Shown: in pieces, positions 7,005 to 16,404 of the stretch
Layout: every line of letters begins with the position of its first letter
Position numbering within the stretch: the first letter of the stretch is position 1
Assembly: GCA_017468085.1 (NCBI GenBank)
Contig: JAFUJR010000027.1
Location: forward strand, 80,691-144,690
Source: Clostridia bacterium
Lineage (GTDB): Bacteria > Bacillota > Clostridia > Christensenellales > Borkfalkiaceae
Length of the DNA stretch: 64,000 nucleotides
Reading direction: 5' to 3'
Program-made: the position numbers and the translations under genes
The notes under the pieces: model-generated
What the model was told of the DNA's origin: nothing
Seen by the model: only the letters and a program-made list of their open reading frames with translations
Databases searched by the model: none

Positions 7005-9134
7005 ATGTTACCCGAAATTAAACGCGTAAAAATGCCGAAAAACGTCTTTCCTACCTTGTGGCAAGCCGTTCTTTTCCGCAATTACGGACTTATCAAGCCG
7101 CAAAATCTTGCGGCTGTTTTGTCTTGTAGCGAAGAAATTTTACACACGGAAGCGGAGCGCCTTGGGCTTTTGCGGACGGAATATAATCCCGATTGGGCGC
7201 AAAAAGGGTATATCACTCTTATTCGCAACAACTGGTTTTTGTTACCTTATAAGCAGCTTATAAAATTGCTTGGCATAGACGAGGCTCGTTTGGATTTTAT
7301 CCTGCAAAACGACGACTTTTTGTCCGTTAAACTTGGCGATTTTAAGCCGGAATGCGCAGAGGTTTCTTATGCGCCCTTGACGGAGGAGGAAAGCGCAAAA
7401 ACACAGCTCGTCGCGGACATGGTGCGCCCGTTTTTGCAAAATAGGGGAGAGCAACCCTTTAAATTTTTCCGAAATCCGTGCGCAGATAAGACGATCAAGC
7501 GTGCGGACGGCACGCGCATCGTGCACGGATATTTATCTCCCTGCGGCGACGCGTTCGATACGGATACGGAAACTCACCTGCCCGACGGCTTGCTTGCCGA
7601 ATATGCAAAGCAAGGGGTAAACGGCGTTTGGCTGCACGGCGTCTTGTCTACGCTTTCCCCTTATCCGTTTGACGAGGCGCAAAGCAATGGCTTTGAGGCG
7701 CGCCGTAAGGAAATGAAAAAGCTGGTTGCGCGCTTGAAAAGTTACGGCATTAAATTATATCTTTATATGAACGAGCCGCGAGGCTTGGCAGAGAATAAGT
7801 TCGGCAAATACAGCCACCTTATCGGCAGAAGGGAAAGGGGCTATGCCTCCCTTTGCTTCGAGCAAAAAGAAACGAGGGAATATCTTTACAATGCGGTAAA
7901 GGATTTGCTTTGCGCCGTACCTGACTTGGGCGGTATCATCACCATCACGATGAGCGAAAATCTCACCCATTGCCATTATTTGCCCAACACGAATTGTCCC
8001 GTCTGCAAAAATATTCCCCCCGAACGCACGGCGGCTTCTGTCAATAATACGATACAAAAGGCGATAAAAGACAGCGGCAGCGGGGCGGAGCTTATCGCCA
8101 ATCTTTGGGGGTGGTCGCCGTATATGGAATGGACGGAAGAACAGACCCTGCGCGGCGTGGAAATGTTGGATAAAGATATTTCCGTCATGTGCGTAAGCGA
8201 ATACGATTTACCCATCGTAAAGGGCGGTGTGGAAAGTAAAATCATCGATTATTCCATATCCAATCCCGGCCCCAGCCAAATCACGAAGAACGCCTTAAAA
8301 AAGGCGGTGGAAACGGGGCATAAGCCGTATGCGAAGATACAGATAAACAACAGTTGGGAGTGTTCCGCCGCGCCCTATTTGCCCGTGTTTGATTTGACCT
8401 TTGAACACCTGCAAAACCTTGCGAAAATCGGCGTAAAAGATTATATGCTGACTTGGACGCTCGGCGGTTATCCCTCGCCCGCAGCCAAACTCGTTGCCGA
8501 CTTTACGGCAAGCAAGGGGAATATGGATTTGTCGGCGTGGTATAAAGGGGTCTTTGGCGAAAATGCGGACGGGGTGCATAACGCAGTCAAAACAATATGC
8601 GATGCTTTCCGCGAATATCCGTTTAGCGTACAGAGCCTTTACCTTTCGCCAAAAACGCTTGGCGCGGCAAATCTTTGGACGTTGGAGGCAGAGGAAAAAC
8701 GTTCGGTGATGGTTTCTTATTGCTACGACGATTTTGAGAGCTGGATTTATCCTTATCCCTACGAAATTTATCTTTCGCAATACGAAAAGTTGTTAAAAGG
8801 TTGGGGGCAGGGTTGCGACGAACTGCAAAAACTGCCGTCCACACCCATGATAGACGAAATGAAAATTTTTGCCAAGGCAGCGTATTTGCATTTCGAAACG
8901 GACTATCTGCAAACGCGGTTTTCCTTTGAAAAACGGGATAAAGAAAAGCATTTGCAAAGCCTTATCCAAACGGCGGCGCGCGCCAAGGATAACGCGGAAG
9001 CGTTGCTTGCGCTTGTGCGCAAATGCCCGTTAATTGGTTTTGAAACGTCCAATCATTATTTCTACAACGAACGCAATTTAATCGAAAAATCCGTCAATAT
9101 GTCGCAAATTTTGGACGAATTGAAAAAAAATTAA
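7005..9134 (+). CDS. TIM-barrel glycoside-hydrolase-like protein
   Basis: Large cytoplasmic protein of 709 residues with no signal peptide. The first 150 residues look like a separate helical domain, with HTEAERLGLL resembling a helix-turn-helix edge. Residues 170-520 read as an alpha/beta barrel of the GH20/GH84-like kind: GVNGVWLHGVLSTLSPYPF, LKSYGIKLYLYMNEPRGL, GGIITITMSENLTHCHYL and NLWGWSPYM. CHYLPNTNCPVCK near 325 may bind a metal. A helical tail follows. Candidate acidic residues are the Glu of MNEPRG and of MSENLTH, but the catalytic pair is not assigned. It starts one base after the creatininase stop, closing the operon. A specific GH family is not claimed. Confidence 0.6.
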   Translation: MLPEIKRVKMPKNVFPTLWQAVLFRNYGLIKPQNLAAVLSCSEEILHTEAERLGLLRTEYNPDWAQKGYITLIRNNWFLLPYKQLIKLLGIDEARLDFILQNDDFLSVKLGDFKPECAEVSYAPLTEEESAKTQLVADMVRPFLQNRGEQPFKFFRNPCADKTIKRADGTRIVHGYLSPCGDAFDTDTETHLPDGLLAEYAKQGVNGVWLHGVLSTLSPYPFDEAQSNGFEARRKEMKKLVARLKSYGIKLYLYMNEPRGLAENKFGKYSHLIGRRERGYASLCFEQKETREYLYNAVKDLLCAVPDLGGIITITMSENLTHCHYLPNTNCPVCKNIPPERTAASVNNTIQKAIKDSGSGAELIANLWGWSPYMEWTEEQTLRGVEMLDKDISVMCVSEYDLPIVKGGVESKIIDYSISNPGPSQITKNALKKAVETGHKPYAKIQINNSWECSAAPYLPVFDLTFEHLQNLAKIGVKDYMLTWTLGGYPSPAAKLVADFTASKGNMDLSAWYKGVFGENADGVHNAVKTICDAFREYPFSVQSLYLSPKTLGAANLWTLEAEEKRSVMVSYCYDDFESWIYPYPYEIYLSQYEKLLKGWGQGCDELQKLPSTPMIDEMKIFAKAAYLHFETDYLQTRFSFEKRDKEKHLQSLIQTAARAKDNAEALLALVRKCPLIGFETSNHYFYNERNLIEKSVNMSQILDELKKN

Positions 9135-9146
9135 AACAAGTAAAAG

Positions 9147-9174
9147 GGCGCGGTGGCAAATTTGCCACCGCGCC
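9147..9174. repeat. Perfect palindrome after the glycosidase-like gene
   Basis: A 28-bp loopless perfect palindrome with GGCGCGGTGGCAAA as left arm. It lies between convergent genes and has no T-tract. The AAATTT centre flanked by GC-rich arms recurs at 63954-63985, so it may be a dispersed extragenic element as well as a transcript end. Confidence 0.6.
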
Positions 9175-9215
9175 TATCGTCATTATAAGTTGTTTTTACC
9201 GCCCAAATAGGGGAA

Positions 9216-9653
9216 TTATTGCTCCTTACCGCACTCCTTACAAAAACGGGAATCCCCGTCGATCAAAGCGCCGCAATGCTTACAGAATTTGGTCGCGCCG
9301 TCCGTGCCCTCAAAACCTTCTCTTGCCGCGCTTGCCACCGTTCTTATCGCGTCGCTTTGTATTTCCGCGTTTGTGCTGGCGATTTCCGTCATATCCTCTT
9401 TGTTTGCGGCTTGAATATGCTTAGTCATTTTTACCGAAAGTTTAGCGATTTCGGGGTAAAAACCAATAATACCGCAAGTAAAAGTAAGGAACACGCCAAG
9501 GCTGGACAATACGCCGCCCAAAATAAATTTCCATTCGTTTTCAAAATCGCCAAAGCCGACGATAACGAACACAATTCCAGTAATTGCAACGCAGAGGAAA
9601 AACGCCGCCAAAATCTTTAAAATCAAAAATACAACAGGTTTTTTCTTGCTCAT
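9216..9653 (-). CDS. Zinc-ribbon membrane protein, unknown function
   Basis: A 145-residue protein with a short basic N-terminus (MSKKKP), two hydrophobic segments near residues 7-33 and 42-66, a polar stretch and a C-terminal zinc ribbon CKHCGALIDGDSRFCKECG. The two CxxC knuckles are spaced as in the zinc-ribbon domains often found at protein ends in clostridia. The ribosome binding site AAAGGAGAG precedes the ATG. It is monocistronic and convergent with the glycosidase-like gene. Topology places the ribbon in the cytoplasm if both segments cross the membrane. No function can be inferred beyond that. Confidence 0.75.
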   Translation of the reverse strand: MSKKKPVVFLILKILAAFFLCVAITGIVFVIVGFGDFENEWKFILGGVLSSLGVFLTFTCGIIGFYPEIAKLSVKMTKHIQAANKEDMTEIASTNAEIQSDAIRTVASAAREGFEGTDGATKFCKHCGALIDGDSRFCKECGKEQ

Positions 9654-9733
9654 AAAACTCTCCTTTGGTTTTGTGCCTTGATAATATCATAAAAAAGGGG
9701 AGGTGTCAATAGTTTTTTAATTTTTTGCAATAG

Positions 9734-9758
9734 AAAAGCACGGTTTCCCGTGCTTTTT
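9734..9758 (-). terminator. Terminator of the ABC exporter operon
   Basis: Stem AAAAGCACGG / CCGTGCTTTT with loop TTTC lies just beyond the stop of the second exporter gene. Confidence 0.75.
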
Positions 9759-9778
9759 CCGTTTCATACAGCTAATAT

Positions 9779-11674
9779 TTACGCCGTTTTCATCAATTCT
9801 TCTTTGCGGTTTTGCAAGGTATACAAATCGAAATATCTGCCCTTCTTTTTCAGGAGCTCGTTGTGGTTGCCCTGCTCGATGATTTCCCCGTGCGAAAGGA
9901 CGATAATGTTGTCCGCGTGCTGTACGGTGGAAAGTCTGTGCGCAACGATAAGCATCGTGCCGATATTCATCATTTTTTCCAACGAATCTTGAATCAAAAC
10001 CTCCGTTTCGGTGTCGATATTCGCCGTCGCCTCGTCCAAAATCATCACCGCAGGCTTATGCACGATGGTACGCGCAAACGAAAGAAGCTGTCTTTGCCCT
10101 GCCGAGAAGTTGTTGCCGCGTTCCAAAATCTGATAATCCAAGCCTTTGTCCAGCTTGGTGATAAAGGAATCCGCGTTCACGTACTTGCATGCCTGCCAAA
10201 CCGCCTCGTCGTCGATACCTTCGCTGCGGAGCAGGATATTATCGCGAATCGTACCCGAGAAGAGGAATACGTCCTGCAACATCTGCCCGAAGTGCTTACG
10301 CAAAGAGGAAATTTTAATGGCTTTAATATCAATTCCGTCAATTAAAATTTGACCCTTTTGTATGTCGTAGTTACGGCAGATGAGGGACAAAATCGTCGTC
10401 TTGCCCGAACCCGTCGAACCTACGAACGCAACCGTCTGCTTGGCGTCGATTTTAAAGGAAACGTCTTTCAAAACCCATTCCTCACCCTCGTAGGCAAACC
10501 AAACGTTTTTAAACTCAATTTCGCCTTGAACGTCTGTCAATTCCCTTGCGCCAAGGCTATCCACCACGGTGGGCTGCATATCCATGATCGTGAAGATTTT
10601 TTCCGCCGACGCAAACGCCGATTGCAACCAGTTAAATTGCTCTGCAAGGCTTTGGATGGGGTTAAAGAATTTGGATATATACATATAGAACGAAACGACG
10701 ATTTCGCTCGTAACTACCTGTCCTAAAATCGCTTTCCCGTCGATTGCGCCTTTCGCACCGAGAAAGAAAAGACAGAGCACCGACACCATATACAGCATAT
10801 ACACGGTGGGGCGGAAGACGCCAAAGACGAAGATCTGTTGATATTTCGCCTTGCCAAGCATTGCGTTTTTCGTGCGGAATTCGTTAAGTTTCTTATCCTC
10901 GCGATTGAAGAATTGCGTAATTTTAATGCCCGAAAGGTTTTCGGAAAGGAAGGTGTTGATGTCCGTCGTGCCGTCTTTTACCTTGCGGTATGCACGGCGG
11001 GAGAATTTACGGAATAAAATGGTGAACAGCAAGATGAAAGGCACAAAGCAAAGCACCATCATCGTCAGCATATAATTTAAACAGAGCATCGCCACCAATA
11101 CGCCGATGATGACGAAGCAGTTTTTAATGAGGTTGACGATCAGGTTGGTGAACATCATCGAAACGCCGTTCGTATCGTTGGTTACGCGCGTAACCAATTT
11201 CCCGACGGGGATATGATTGAGCTGTTCGTGCGAGAGCTTTTCAATATGCTCAAACAAATCGATACGCAAATCGGAAATAATTCTCTGCCCGACCTTTTGC
11301 AATATGATCGATTGGAAATAGGTGCAGAGCAAGGAAACGACCAAAATGCCCGCGTATAAGCCGATCATCGTGAAGAGGTAGTTAAGTTGGAAACCGTCTT
11401 CCTTGATGATGCCTTGGATTTTACCGATAAGCAGAGGGGAAACGATATCGTACGCAATCGAGAATACCATCAAAAACAACACGAAGGCAAATTTGCCCCA
11501 ATAAGGCTTTGCGTATTTCAGCAAGCGCTTGACGATTTCCTTGTCGGAGATATTCCGTTCAAAGCCCATGCTCTCCTTCTTGTCTTTGATAAGGCAGTAA
11601 GCAAGAATGAAAAGGATAGACAGCGCGCCGAGAATGCCGCCCATGATAATCAGAGGATAATAATTCTTCCACAT
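9779..11674 (-). CDS. ABC exporter half-transporter, catalytically complete subunit
   Basis: Membrane exporter half of 631 residues. An extra N-terminal hydrophobic segment (residues 5-28) is followed by a six-segment type IV exporter domain (about 55-345) and a nucleotide-binding domain. Visible motifs are Walker A GSTGSGKTT, signature NFSAGQRQ, Walker B VMILDEATANID with the catalytic Glu, and switch His in IVAHRLST. It begins two bases after the stop of the partner gene, with GGAGGAGG inside that gene's end. Together the pair forms a heterodimer of the BmrCD or TM287/288 kind, in which this subunit contributes the Walker B Glu. Substrate could be a drug, lipid or peptide and cannot be read from sequence. 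Confidence 0.9.
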   Translation of the reverse strand: MWKNYYPLIIMGGILGALSILFILAYCLIKDKKESMGFERNISDKEIVKRLLKYAKPYWGKFAFVLFLMVFSIAYDIVSPLLIGKIQGIIKEDGFQLNYLFTMIGLYAGILVVSLLCTYFQSIILQKVGQRIISDLRIDLFEHIEKLSHEQLNHIPVGKLVTRVTNDTNGVSMMFTNLIVNLIKNCFVIIGVLVAMLCLNYMLTMMVLCFVPFILLFTILFRKFSRRAYRKVKDGTTDINTFLSENLSGIKITQFFNREDKKLNEFRTKNAMLGKAKYQQIFVFGVFRPTVYMLYMVSVLCLFFLGAKGAIDGKAILGQVVTSEIVVSFYMYISKFFNPIQSLAEQFNWLQSAFASAEKIFTIMDMQPTVVDSLGARELTDVQGEIEFKNVWFAYEGEEWVLKDVSFKIDAKQTVAFVGSTGSGKTTILSLICRNYDIQKGQILIDGIDIKAIKISSLRKHFGQMLQDVFLFSGTIRDNILLRSEGIDDEAVWQACKYVNADSFITKLDKGLDYQILERGNNFSAGQRQLLSFARTIVHKPAVMILDEATANIDTETEVLIQDSLEKMMNIGTMLIVAHRLSTVQHADNIIVLSHGEIIEQGNHNELLKKKGRYFDLYTLQNRKEELMKTA

Positions 11675-11675
11675 A

Positions 11676-13457
11676 TTACTTTTCCTCCTCCAATTTCTGC
11701 AATTCAGCCATCGCCTTATAGGCAGGGCAGGTTTCCATCAGCTCGTCGTTCGTGCCGACGGCAACGATTTTTCCTTCGTCGATAAAGACGATTTTATCCA
11801 TCTGCCGAATGGTGGAAATTCGGTGCGCAATCAAAATGGTCGTCTTGCCCTCGCGCTCCTTGGCAAGGTTGGCAAGCAGGGTGGTTTCCGTGCTTGTATC
11901 CACAGCCGAAAGAGAGTCGTCCAAAATCAAGATAGACGAATCTTTTAAGAGAGCGCGCGCAATCGAAATACGCTGTTTTTGTCCGCCCGATACGGTAACG
12001 CCGCGCTCACCGAGCACCGTTTCGTATTTTTCGGGGAATTCCTCGATATTGTCGTCAACCGCCGCCATTTTCGCCGCGTAACGGATTTTATCGGGGTCTG
12101 CTTTGTCGCAAGCAAACGCAATATTGTTAGAAATCGTGTCGCTGAAAAGGAAATTGTCCTGCGGCACGTAGGAAATGTGCTTGCGGAGGGAGGAAATCGT
12201 AACGTCGTTTACGTCCGTATCGTCTACAAACAGACAGCCGTCCGCTACGTTATAGTTACGGAGTAGCAAATCGACCAAAGTCGTTTTGCCTGCGCCCGTT
12301 CTGCCGATGACGCCCACGTTTTCGCCCGCTTCAATGGTGAACGAAACGCCGTTCAGCGCGTCGTAATCGCCCGTGAAATGTTTAAAGCGCAGGTCGCGGA
12401 ATTCAATTTTACCCTTGACGTCCGAAATCTCTTTTGCGTCGGGTTTATCCACAACGTCTTGCTTTGCGTCCATAAGCTCGCTGATACGGTTCAGGGAGGC
12501 TTTCCCGCGCGATACCATTTCGATAAGCTCGGAAACCGCCATAAACGGCCAAATGACCGAGTTAAATAAGCCGATGAATTTCATAAGCTCGCCTGCGTTT
12601 AACGTATCTTTATAGACGAGATAACCGCCGTAGCCCAAGATAACGCAGATGACCGATTCGACGAACAGCGTAACGAAGATACGCAACAGAACGGAATATC
12701 TCGTATATTCTACGTTTGCGTCCTCGTTTTCTTTACACAGCTTTTTAAACGCCCAAAGCTCTTTAAATTCCTTGACGAACGCCTTGATCACGGCAATGCC
12801 CGAAAAACTTTCCTGCGAGAAGTCGGAAAGGTTGGAAAAGGCTTGCTGTCTTACGTCCCATTTTTTCGTCATATACTTACCGACGATAAGGGAAACGGCA
12901 AGCAGGAATATCATAGGGATAAGGGAGAGGAGAGTCATCAGCCAATCGACTTGGAACATCTTGATGATCGCCATACTGCCAAGGAAAATGGCGTCGGCGA
13001 ACATCATAGAACCCCATCCGAAGCATTCGTGCACCGTCTCGATGTCGTTGGTGAAAAGGGACATCAGGTTGCCCACCTTATTCACTTGATAATATTGCTG
13101 TGATAAATTCTTGCAGTGGTCAAACATGCGAAGTCGCAAATCCGTTTCCATTTTGAGCGCCGAACCGAAGAAGCAAATTCTCCACAAAAATCTGCCCGCA
13201 ACCATTATGACAATGATCCACATCATCGGCTCGCACAGATATTTGAGCACGAAATTAAAATCGAACGCCAACCATTTGCCGTCTACTTGCACCATACGCG
13301 TACCGTCGATAAGGCTATTCAAGCCGTTGACCAAATATTCGTACAGATCGGGAATTTCCAGCTGCGCCAAATCTACGGCAATTAGCGATATCAACCCAAA
13401 AAGAAAGAGGTATAGATAGCGCAGATAGTACTTGTTGATATACTTTCCGAACAACAT
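11676..13457 (-). CDS. ABC exporter half-transporter, degenerate-site subunit
   Basis: First gene of the exporter pair, about 593 residues. It has six membrane segments (about 15-315) and a nucleotide-binding domain with Walker A GRTGAGKTT, signature TVSGGQKQR and Walker B ILILDDSLSAVD. The residue after the Walker B Asp is Asp instead of the catalytic Glu, which is the hallmark of the degenerate site in heterodimeric exporters. The switch His is present (IAHRIST). The ATG at 13457, preceded by AAGGA and encoding MLFGKYINKYY, fits the family better than an in-frame ATG at 13502, which has a GGGGAAAG upstream and remains possible. It is divergent from tldD. Confidence 0.88.
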   Translation of the reverse strand: MLFGKYINKYYLRYLYLFLFGLISLIAVDLAQLEIPDLYEYLVNGLNSLIDGTRMVQVDGKWLAFDFNFVLKYLCEPMMWIIVIMVAGRFLWRICFFGSALKMETDLRLRMFDHCKNLSQQYYQVNKVGNLMSLFTNDIETVHECFGWGSMMFADAIFLGSMAIIKMFQVDWLMTLLSLIPMIFLLAVSLIVGKYMTKKWDVRQQAFSNLSDFSQESFSGIAVIKAFVKEFKELWAFKKLCKENEDANVEYTRYSVLLRIFVTLFVESVICVILGYGGYLVYKDTLNAGELMKFIGLFNSVIWPFMAVSELIEMVSRGKASLNRISELMDAKQDVVDKPDAKEISDVKGKIEFRDLRFKHFTGDYDALNGVSFTIEAGENVGVIGRTGAGKTTLVDLLLRNYNVADGCLFVDDTDVNDVTISSLRKHISYVPQDNFLFSDTISNNIAFACDKADPDKIRYAAKMAAVDDNIEEFPEKYETVLGERGVTVSGGQKQRISIARALLKDSSILILDDSLSAVDTSTETTLLANLAKEREGKTTILIAHRISTIRQMDKIVFIDEGKIVAVGTNDELMETCPAYKAMAELQKLEEEK

Positions 13458-13581
13458 AATTGTTTTTTCCTTACAATATAAATTATAAACGAATTTTATC
13501 ATAGCACTTTCCCCGCTTGCTTGTCAAGCGTTTGCAATCGGCGTGCAATAGAAATAATCGATTATTTTTAGTTTTAAAGGC

Positions 13582-13610
13582 TTGACTATTCGTTTTTTTG
13601 ATAGTATAAT
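13582..13610 (+). promoter_or_regulatory. Promoter of tldD-tldE
   Basis: TTGACT and TATAAT separated by 17 bp, about 54 bases before the TTG start codon. A near-consensus sigma-A promoter. Confidence 0.8.
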
Positions 13611-13663
13611 GTTTGGTATATCTAAAAAAGCCGATACTTTAACGGCGCAAGGAGGAAATAAAC

Positions 13664-15001
13664 TTGTTTAAGTTCAGAAATGACAGCTATGCAGACGTGC
13701 GCATAGAAGACAGATTTTCCACCAACGTTTCTTTCATGAACGGAACGCTGAAGGAAATGAAGGAAAGAAAGGAAAAACGCGCGTTTATCCGCGTGTTCGA
13801 CGGCAAAATGTGGTATTATGCTTCTACGACGGATATCGCAGACGTGCAAAACAAGCTTGACGGGCTTTACGCGCAGGCAAAAAGCAACGCAAAAATCGAA
13901 AAGAACGCTACGGTCAAACGTTACCAAGTCAACGTAGAGGAAAAGATGGTTTTCACGGGCGCGTCCGTGCGTGATATATCTATTATGGAAAAGATGGCGC
14001 TCCTCAAAAAATATTTGCCCGTCTTAAGCGCCTCGCCCCTTATGGCGATGCCCCAAGCGATGTATCTTGACAGAAACAGCGTGTTCGAGTTTTATTCCAG
14101 CAAAGGCGCGGCTATCAAATACGATTATCAAACGTGCGGGCTTGTGCTCTCTTGTACGCTTGCCGACGGCGACAAGCATTTCTCTGCCCATCACCAAATC
14201 GGCGACGTATATTTCCATAAACTCAAAGGCAAAACCCGTATTTTGAAAGAATCCTTTGCCGAGCAGGTAGAATATATGCAGACCGCAGTTCCCATCGAGG
14301 CGGGGGAATACCCCGTAATTCTTTCCCCCGAGGCGGCGGGTATTTTCGCACACGAATCCTTCGGGCATAAATCGGAGGCGGACTTCATGCTCGCAGACGA
14401 GGGTATCCGCCGTGAGTGGCAAATCGGCAAAGAGGTCGCTTCGCCTTTGCTTACCATCGTCGATTGCGGTAAATCGCTTGGCAGCGGTTACGTTCCTTAC
14501 GACGACGAGGGTACGAAAGCGCGCAAGAATTACCTCATCAAGAAGGGCGTCTTGGCGGGCAGATTGCATAGCGGCGCAACGTCCGCGTACTTAAAGGAAA
14601 GAACGACGGGCAACGCGCGTGCGGTAAATTGCACGTTCGAGCCTATCGTTCGTATGACCAACACCTATATCGACAAGGGCGACCTTACCAAGGACGAACT
14701 TTTCGCAGGCGTCAAATTCGGTTATTATATCAAGAGCGTAAGCCACGGCTCGGGCATGAGTAAATTCACCATCGCGCCCAGCGTCGCTTACGAAATCGTA
14801 GACGGAAAAATCACCCGTCCCGTAAAAATCAGCGTTATAACGGGCGACGTGTTCACCACGCTCGGTCTTATCGACGGACTTTCCGATAAGGTAGAGTTTA
14901 TGAGCTTCGTTTCCGGCGGTTGCGGTAAAATGGAACAGAATCCGTTGCCCGTAGGCTTCGGCGGTCCGTACGTCCGCGTTTCCAAAATGTTCGCGCAGTA
15001 A
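13664..15001 (+). CDS. tldD: TldD-type zinc metalloprotease (U62)
   Basis: Cytoplasmic protease subunit of 445 residues. The HExxxH zinc motif HESFGH sits at about residues 230-235, in the context AGIFAHESFGHKSEADFML, and a Cys-rich, Gly-rich C-terminal half ends at VSGGCGKMEQNPLP. In characterised systems TldD pairs with TldE (PmbA) to degrade unfolded peptides and to trim microcin or antitoxin precursors. The start codon is TTG, placed by the strong GGAGGA seven bases upstream. The following gene is its expected partner, 12 bases away. No RiPP precursor was recognised next to the pair, so a housekeeping role is as likely as peptide maturation. Confidence 0.92.
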   Translation: MFKFRNDSYADVRIEDRFSTNVSFMNGTLKEMKERKEKRAFIRVFDGKMWYYASTTDIADVQNKLDGLYAQAKSNAKIEKNATVKRYQVNVEEKMVFTGASVRDISIMEKMALLKKYLPVLSASPLMAMPQAMYLDRNSVFEFYSSKGAAIKYDYQTCGLVLSCTLADGDKHFSAHHQIGDVYFHKLKGKTRILKESFAEQVEYMQTAVPIEAGEYPVILSPEAAGIFAHESFGHKSEADFMLADEGIRREWQIGKEVASPLLTIVDCGKSLGSGYVPYDDEGTKARKNYLIKKGVLAGRLHSGATSAYLKERTTGNARAVNCTFEPIVRMTNTYIDKGDLTKDELFAGVKFGYYIKSVSHGSGMSKFTIAPSVAYEIVDGKITRPVKISVITGDVFTTLGLIDGLSDKVEFMSFVSGGCGKMEQNPLPVGFGGPYVRVSKMFAQ

Positions 15002-15013
15002 GGAGGGGATATC

Positions 15014-16249
15014 ATGGAAAAAGAATACTTATTAAATAAAAGTAACGAAATCACCTTGAACGTTACCGACGGCAAAGTGGACTCCTATCGTGAAAAAGAC
15101 GAAACGCAATCCACCGTCCGCGTCTACGAAAACGGCACTATCGGCGTAGCGGGCGCACTTGGCGACCCCGACTTCGACGCACTCGAAAAAGAGGCGGCTG
15201 CAAAACTCGGCGGTATTCCTTATCCCTGCAAATTAAATGCAGGCGTTAAAAAGAGTATTATCCGCAACAAACCCGTAGTGTCGGAGAAGGACGTTTTGCG
15301 CGTAGGTAAACGCTTGGCGAAAAAGGTGGCGGCGGCTTGTCCCCGTTTCCTTATCAACGGCAAAATCCAAACCGCGCGCCGTCAAGGCAGCTATAAAAAC
15401 TCGCAGGATACCGAGCTCTCCTACGAAAATACGTCTTTTTATGCAAGTTTTATTTTAAAGGATAAAGATTCGTCCAACATTATGGACGCAAGCTACGGCG
15501 TTTCCGTTTCCCGTTACGGCAGTGTAACCGAACGGAAAATCGTTGACGACGTAAAAACCTTGCACGACGCGTATTTCGGCGAAAAGGTAACTTTGCCCGA
15601 CGGCAAATACCCCGTTATCCTCGCGCCCGTCGACGTCCTCGGTCAAATCGTAAAAGATTTCATCGCGGAATACTACGTTTCAGGCGGCTCTCTTTTCAAA
15701 GAGAAACTCGGCGAAAAGATTTTTAATGAAAATTTGACGGTTGCCGTGGACAGAAATCCCGTTACCAACCGTTCGGCGGCGTTCTACGACGCGGAAGGGG
15801 AAATTGCCCCTAACTACCGCGCAAATCTGATTCAAGACGGCGTATTCAAAAACGTGCTCAACTGCAAAAATACAGCGACGATGTTCGGCTTGCCTTTGTC
15901 TAAAACGGCAGCCGGCGCATACGACGGCGTTCCCTCCATCGGTTTCCCCGGCGTGTACGTAAAACCCACCGCAACCGACGTAAACGAACTTCTCGGCGCG
16001 GAAAAGGCGGTGTACGTCTTGATCACTTCGGGCGGGGATATCACCACGGAAGGGGTGCTCGGCTTGCCCGTGCAGCTCGCTTTCTTGGTTGAAAACGGAA
16101 AAATCACCAAGCGCGTTACCGATTTCACCATCAGCGGCAACGTACGGGACGTTTTGGGCGACGACTTCATCGGCGTAACCCAAAAGGACGTATTCACCAC
16201 CCCCCAAGAGGGCGTTTTGGTCGCAAAAATGAATCTTATTAATAACTAA
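15014..16249 (+). CDS. pmbA: TldE/PmbA-type partner protein
   Basis: Second half of the TldD/TldE complex, 411 residues. It shares the fold and C-terminal pattern of TldD (YVLITSGGDITTEGVLGLP, then DFTISGNVRDVLGDDF) but has no HExxxH motif, as expected of TldE, which is non-catalytic in the heterodimer. The ribosome binding site AGGAGGGGA precedes the ATG. The gene is co-transcribed with tldD, and no clear terminator follows before the repeats upstream of the importer operon. Confidence 0.9.
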   Translation: MEKEYLLNKSNEITLNVTDGKVDSYREKDETQSTVRVYENGTIGVAGALGDPDFDALEKEAAAKLGGIPYPCKLNAGVKKSIIRNKPVVSEKDVLRVGKRLAKKVAAACPRFLINGKIQTARRQGSYKNSQDTELSYENTSFYASFILKDKDSSNIMDASYGVSVSRYGSVTERKIVDDVKTLHDAYFGEKVTLPDGKYPVILAPVDVLGQIVKDFIAEYYVSGGSLFKEKLGEKIFNENLTVAVDRNPVTNRSAAFYDAEGEIAPNYRANLIQDGVFKNVLNCKNTATMFGLPLSKTAAGAYDGVPSIGFPGVYVKPTATDVNELLGAEKAVYVLITSGGDITTEGVLGLPVQLAFLVENGKITKRVTDFTISGNVRDVLGDDFIGVTQKDVFTTPQEGVLVAKMNLINN

Positions 16250-16313
16250 ATAAAAAAACTATCGAAAAATGCGAAAAATGCATAACAACGCCAGAAATTG
16301 TCAGTTTAATGCG

Positions 16314-16403
16314 TTTTTTCGATTAAAATCAAGAAAAATAATGGGTATTATCATTTTTTTCGATTAAAAAATACAAAACAATTTCATTTTTCGCTTAAAA
16401 AAT
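16314..16403 (+). repeat. Three imperfect direct repeats upstream of the Opp operon
   Basis: TTTTTTCGATTAAAA occurs near 16314, again near 16354, and as TTTTTCGCTTAAAAAA near 16388, immediately before the -35 box. An inverse-oriented ATCGAAAAA lies at 16261. The spacing is about 40 and 34 bp. They could be binding sites for a regulator of the importer. Confidence 0.5.
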
Positions 16404-16404
16404 C

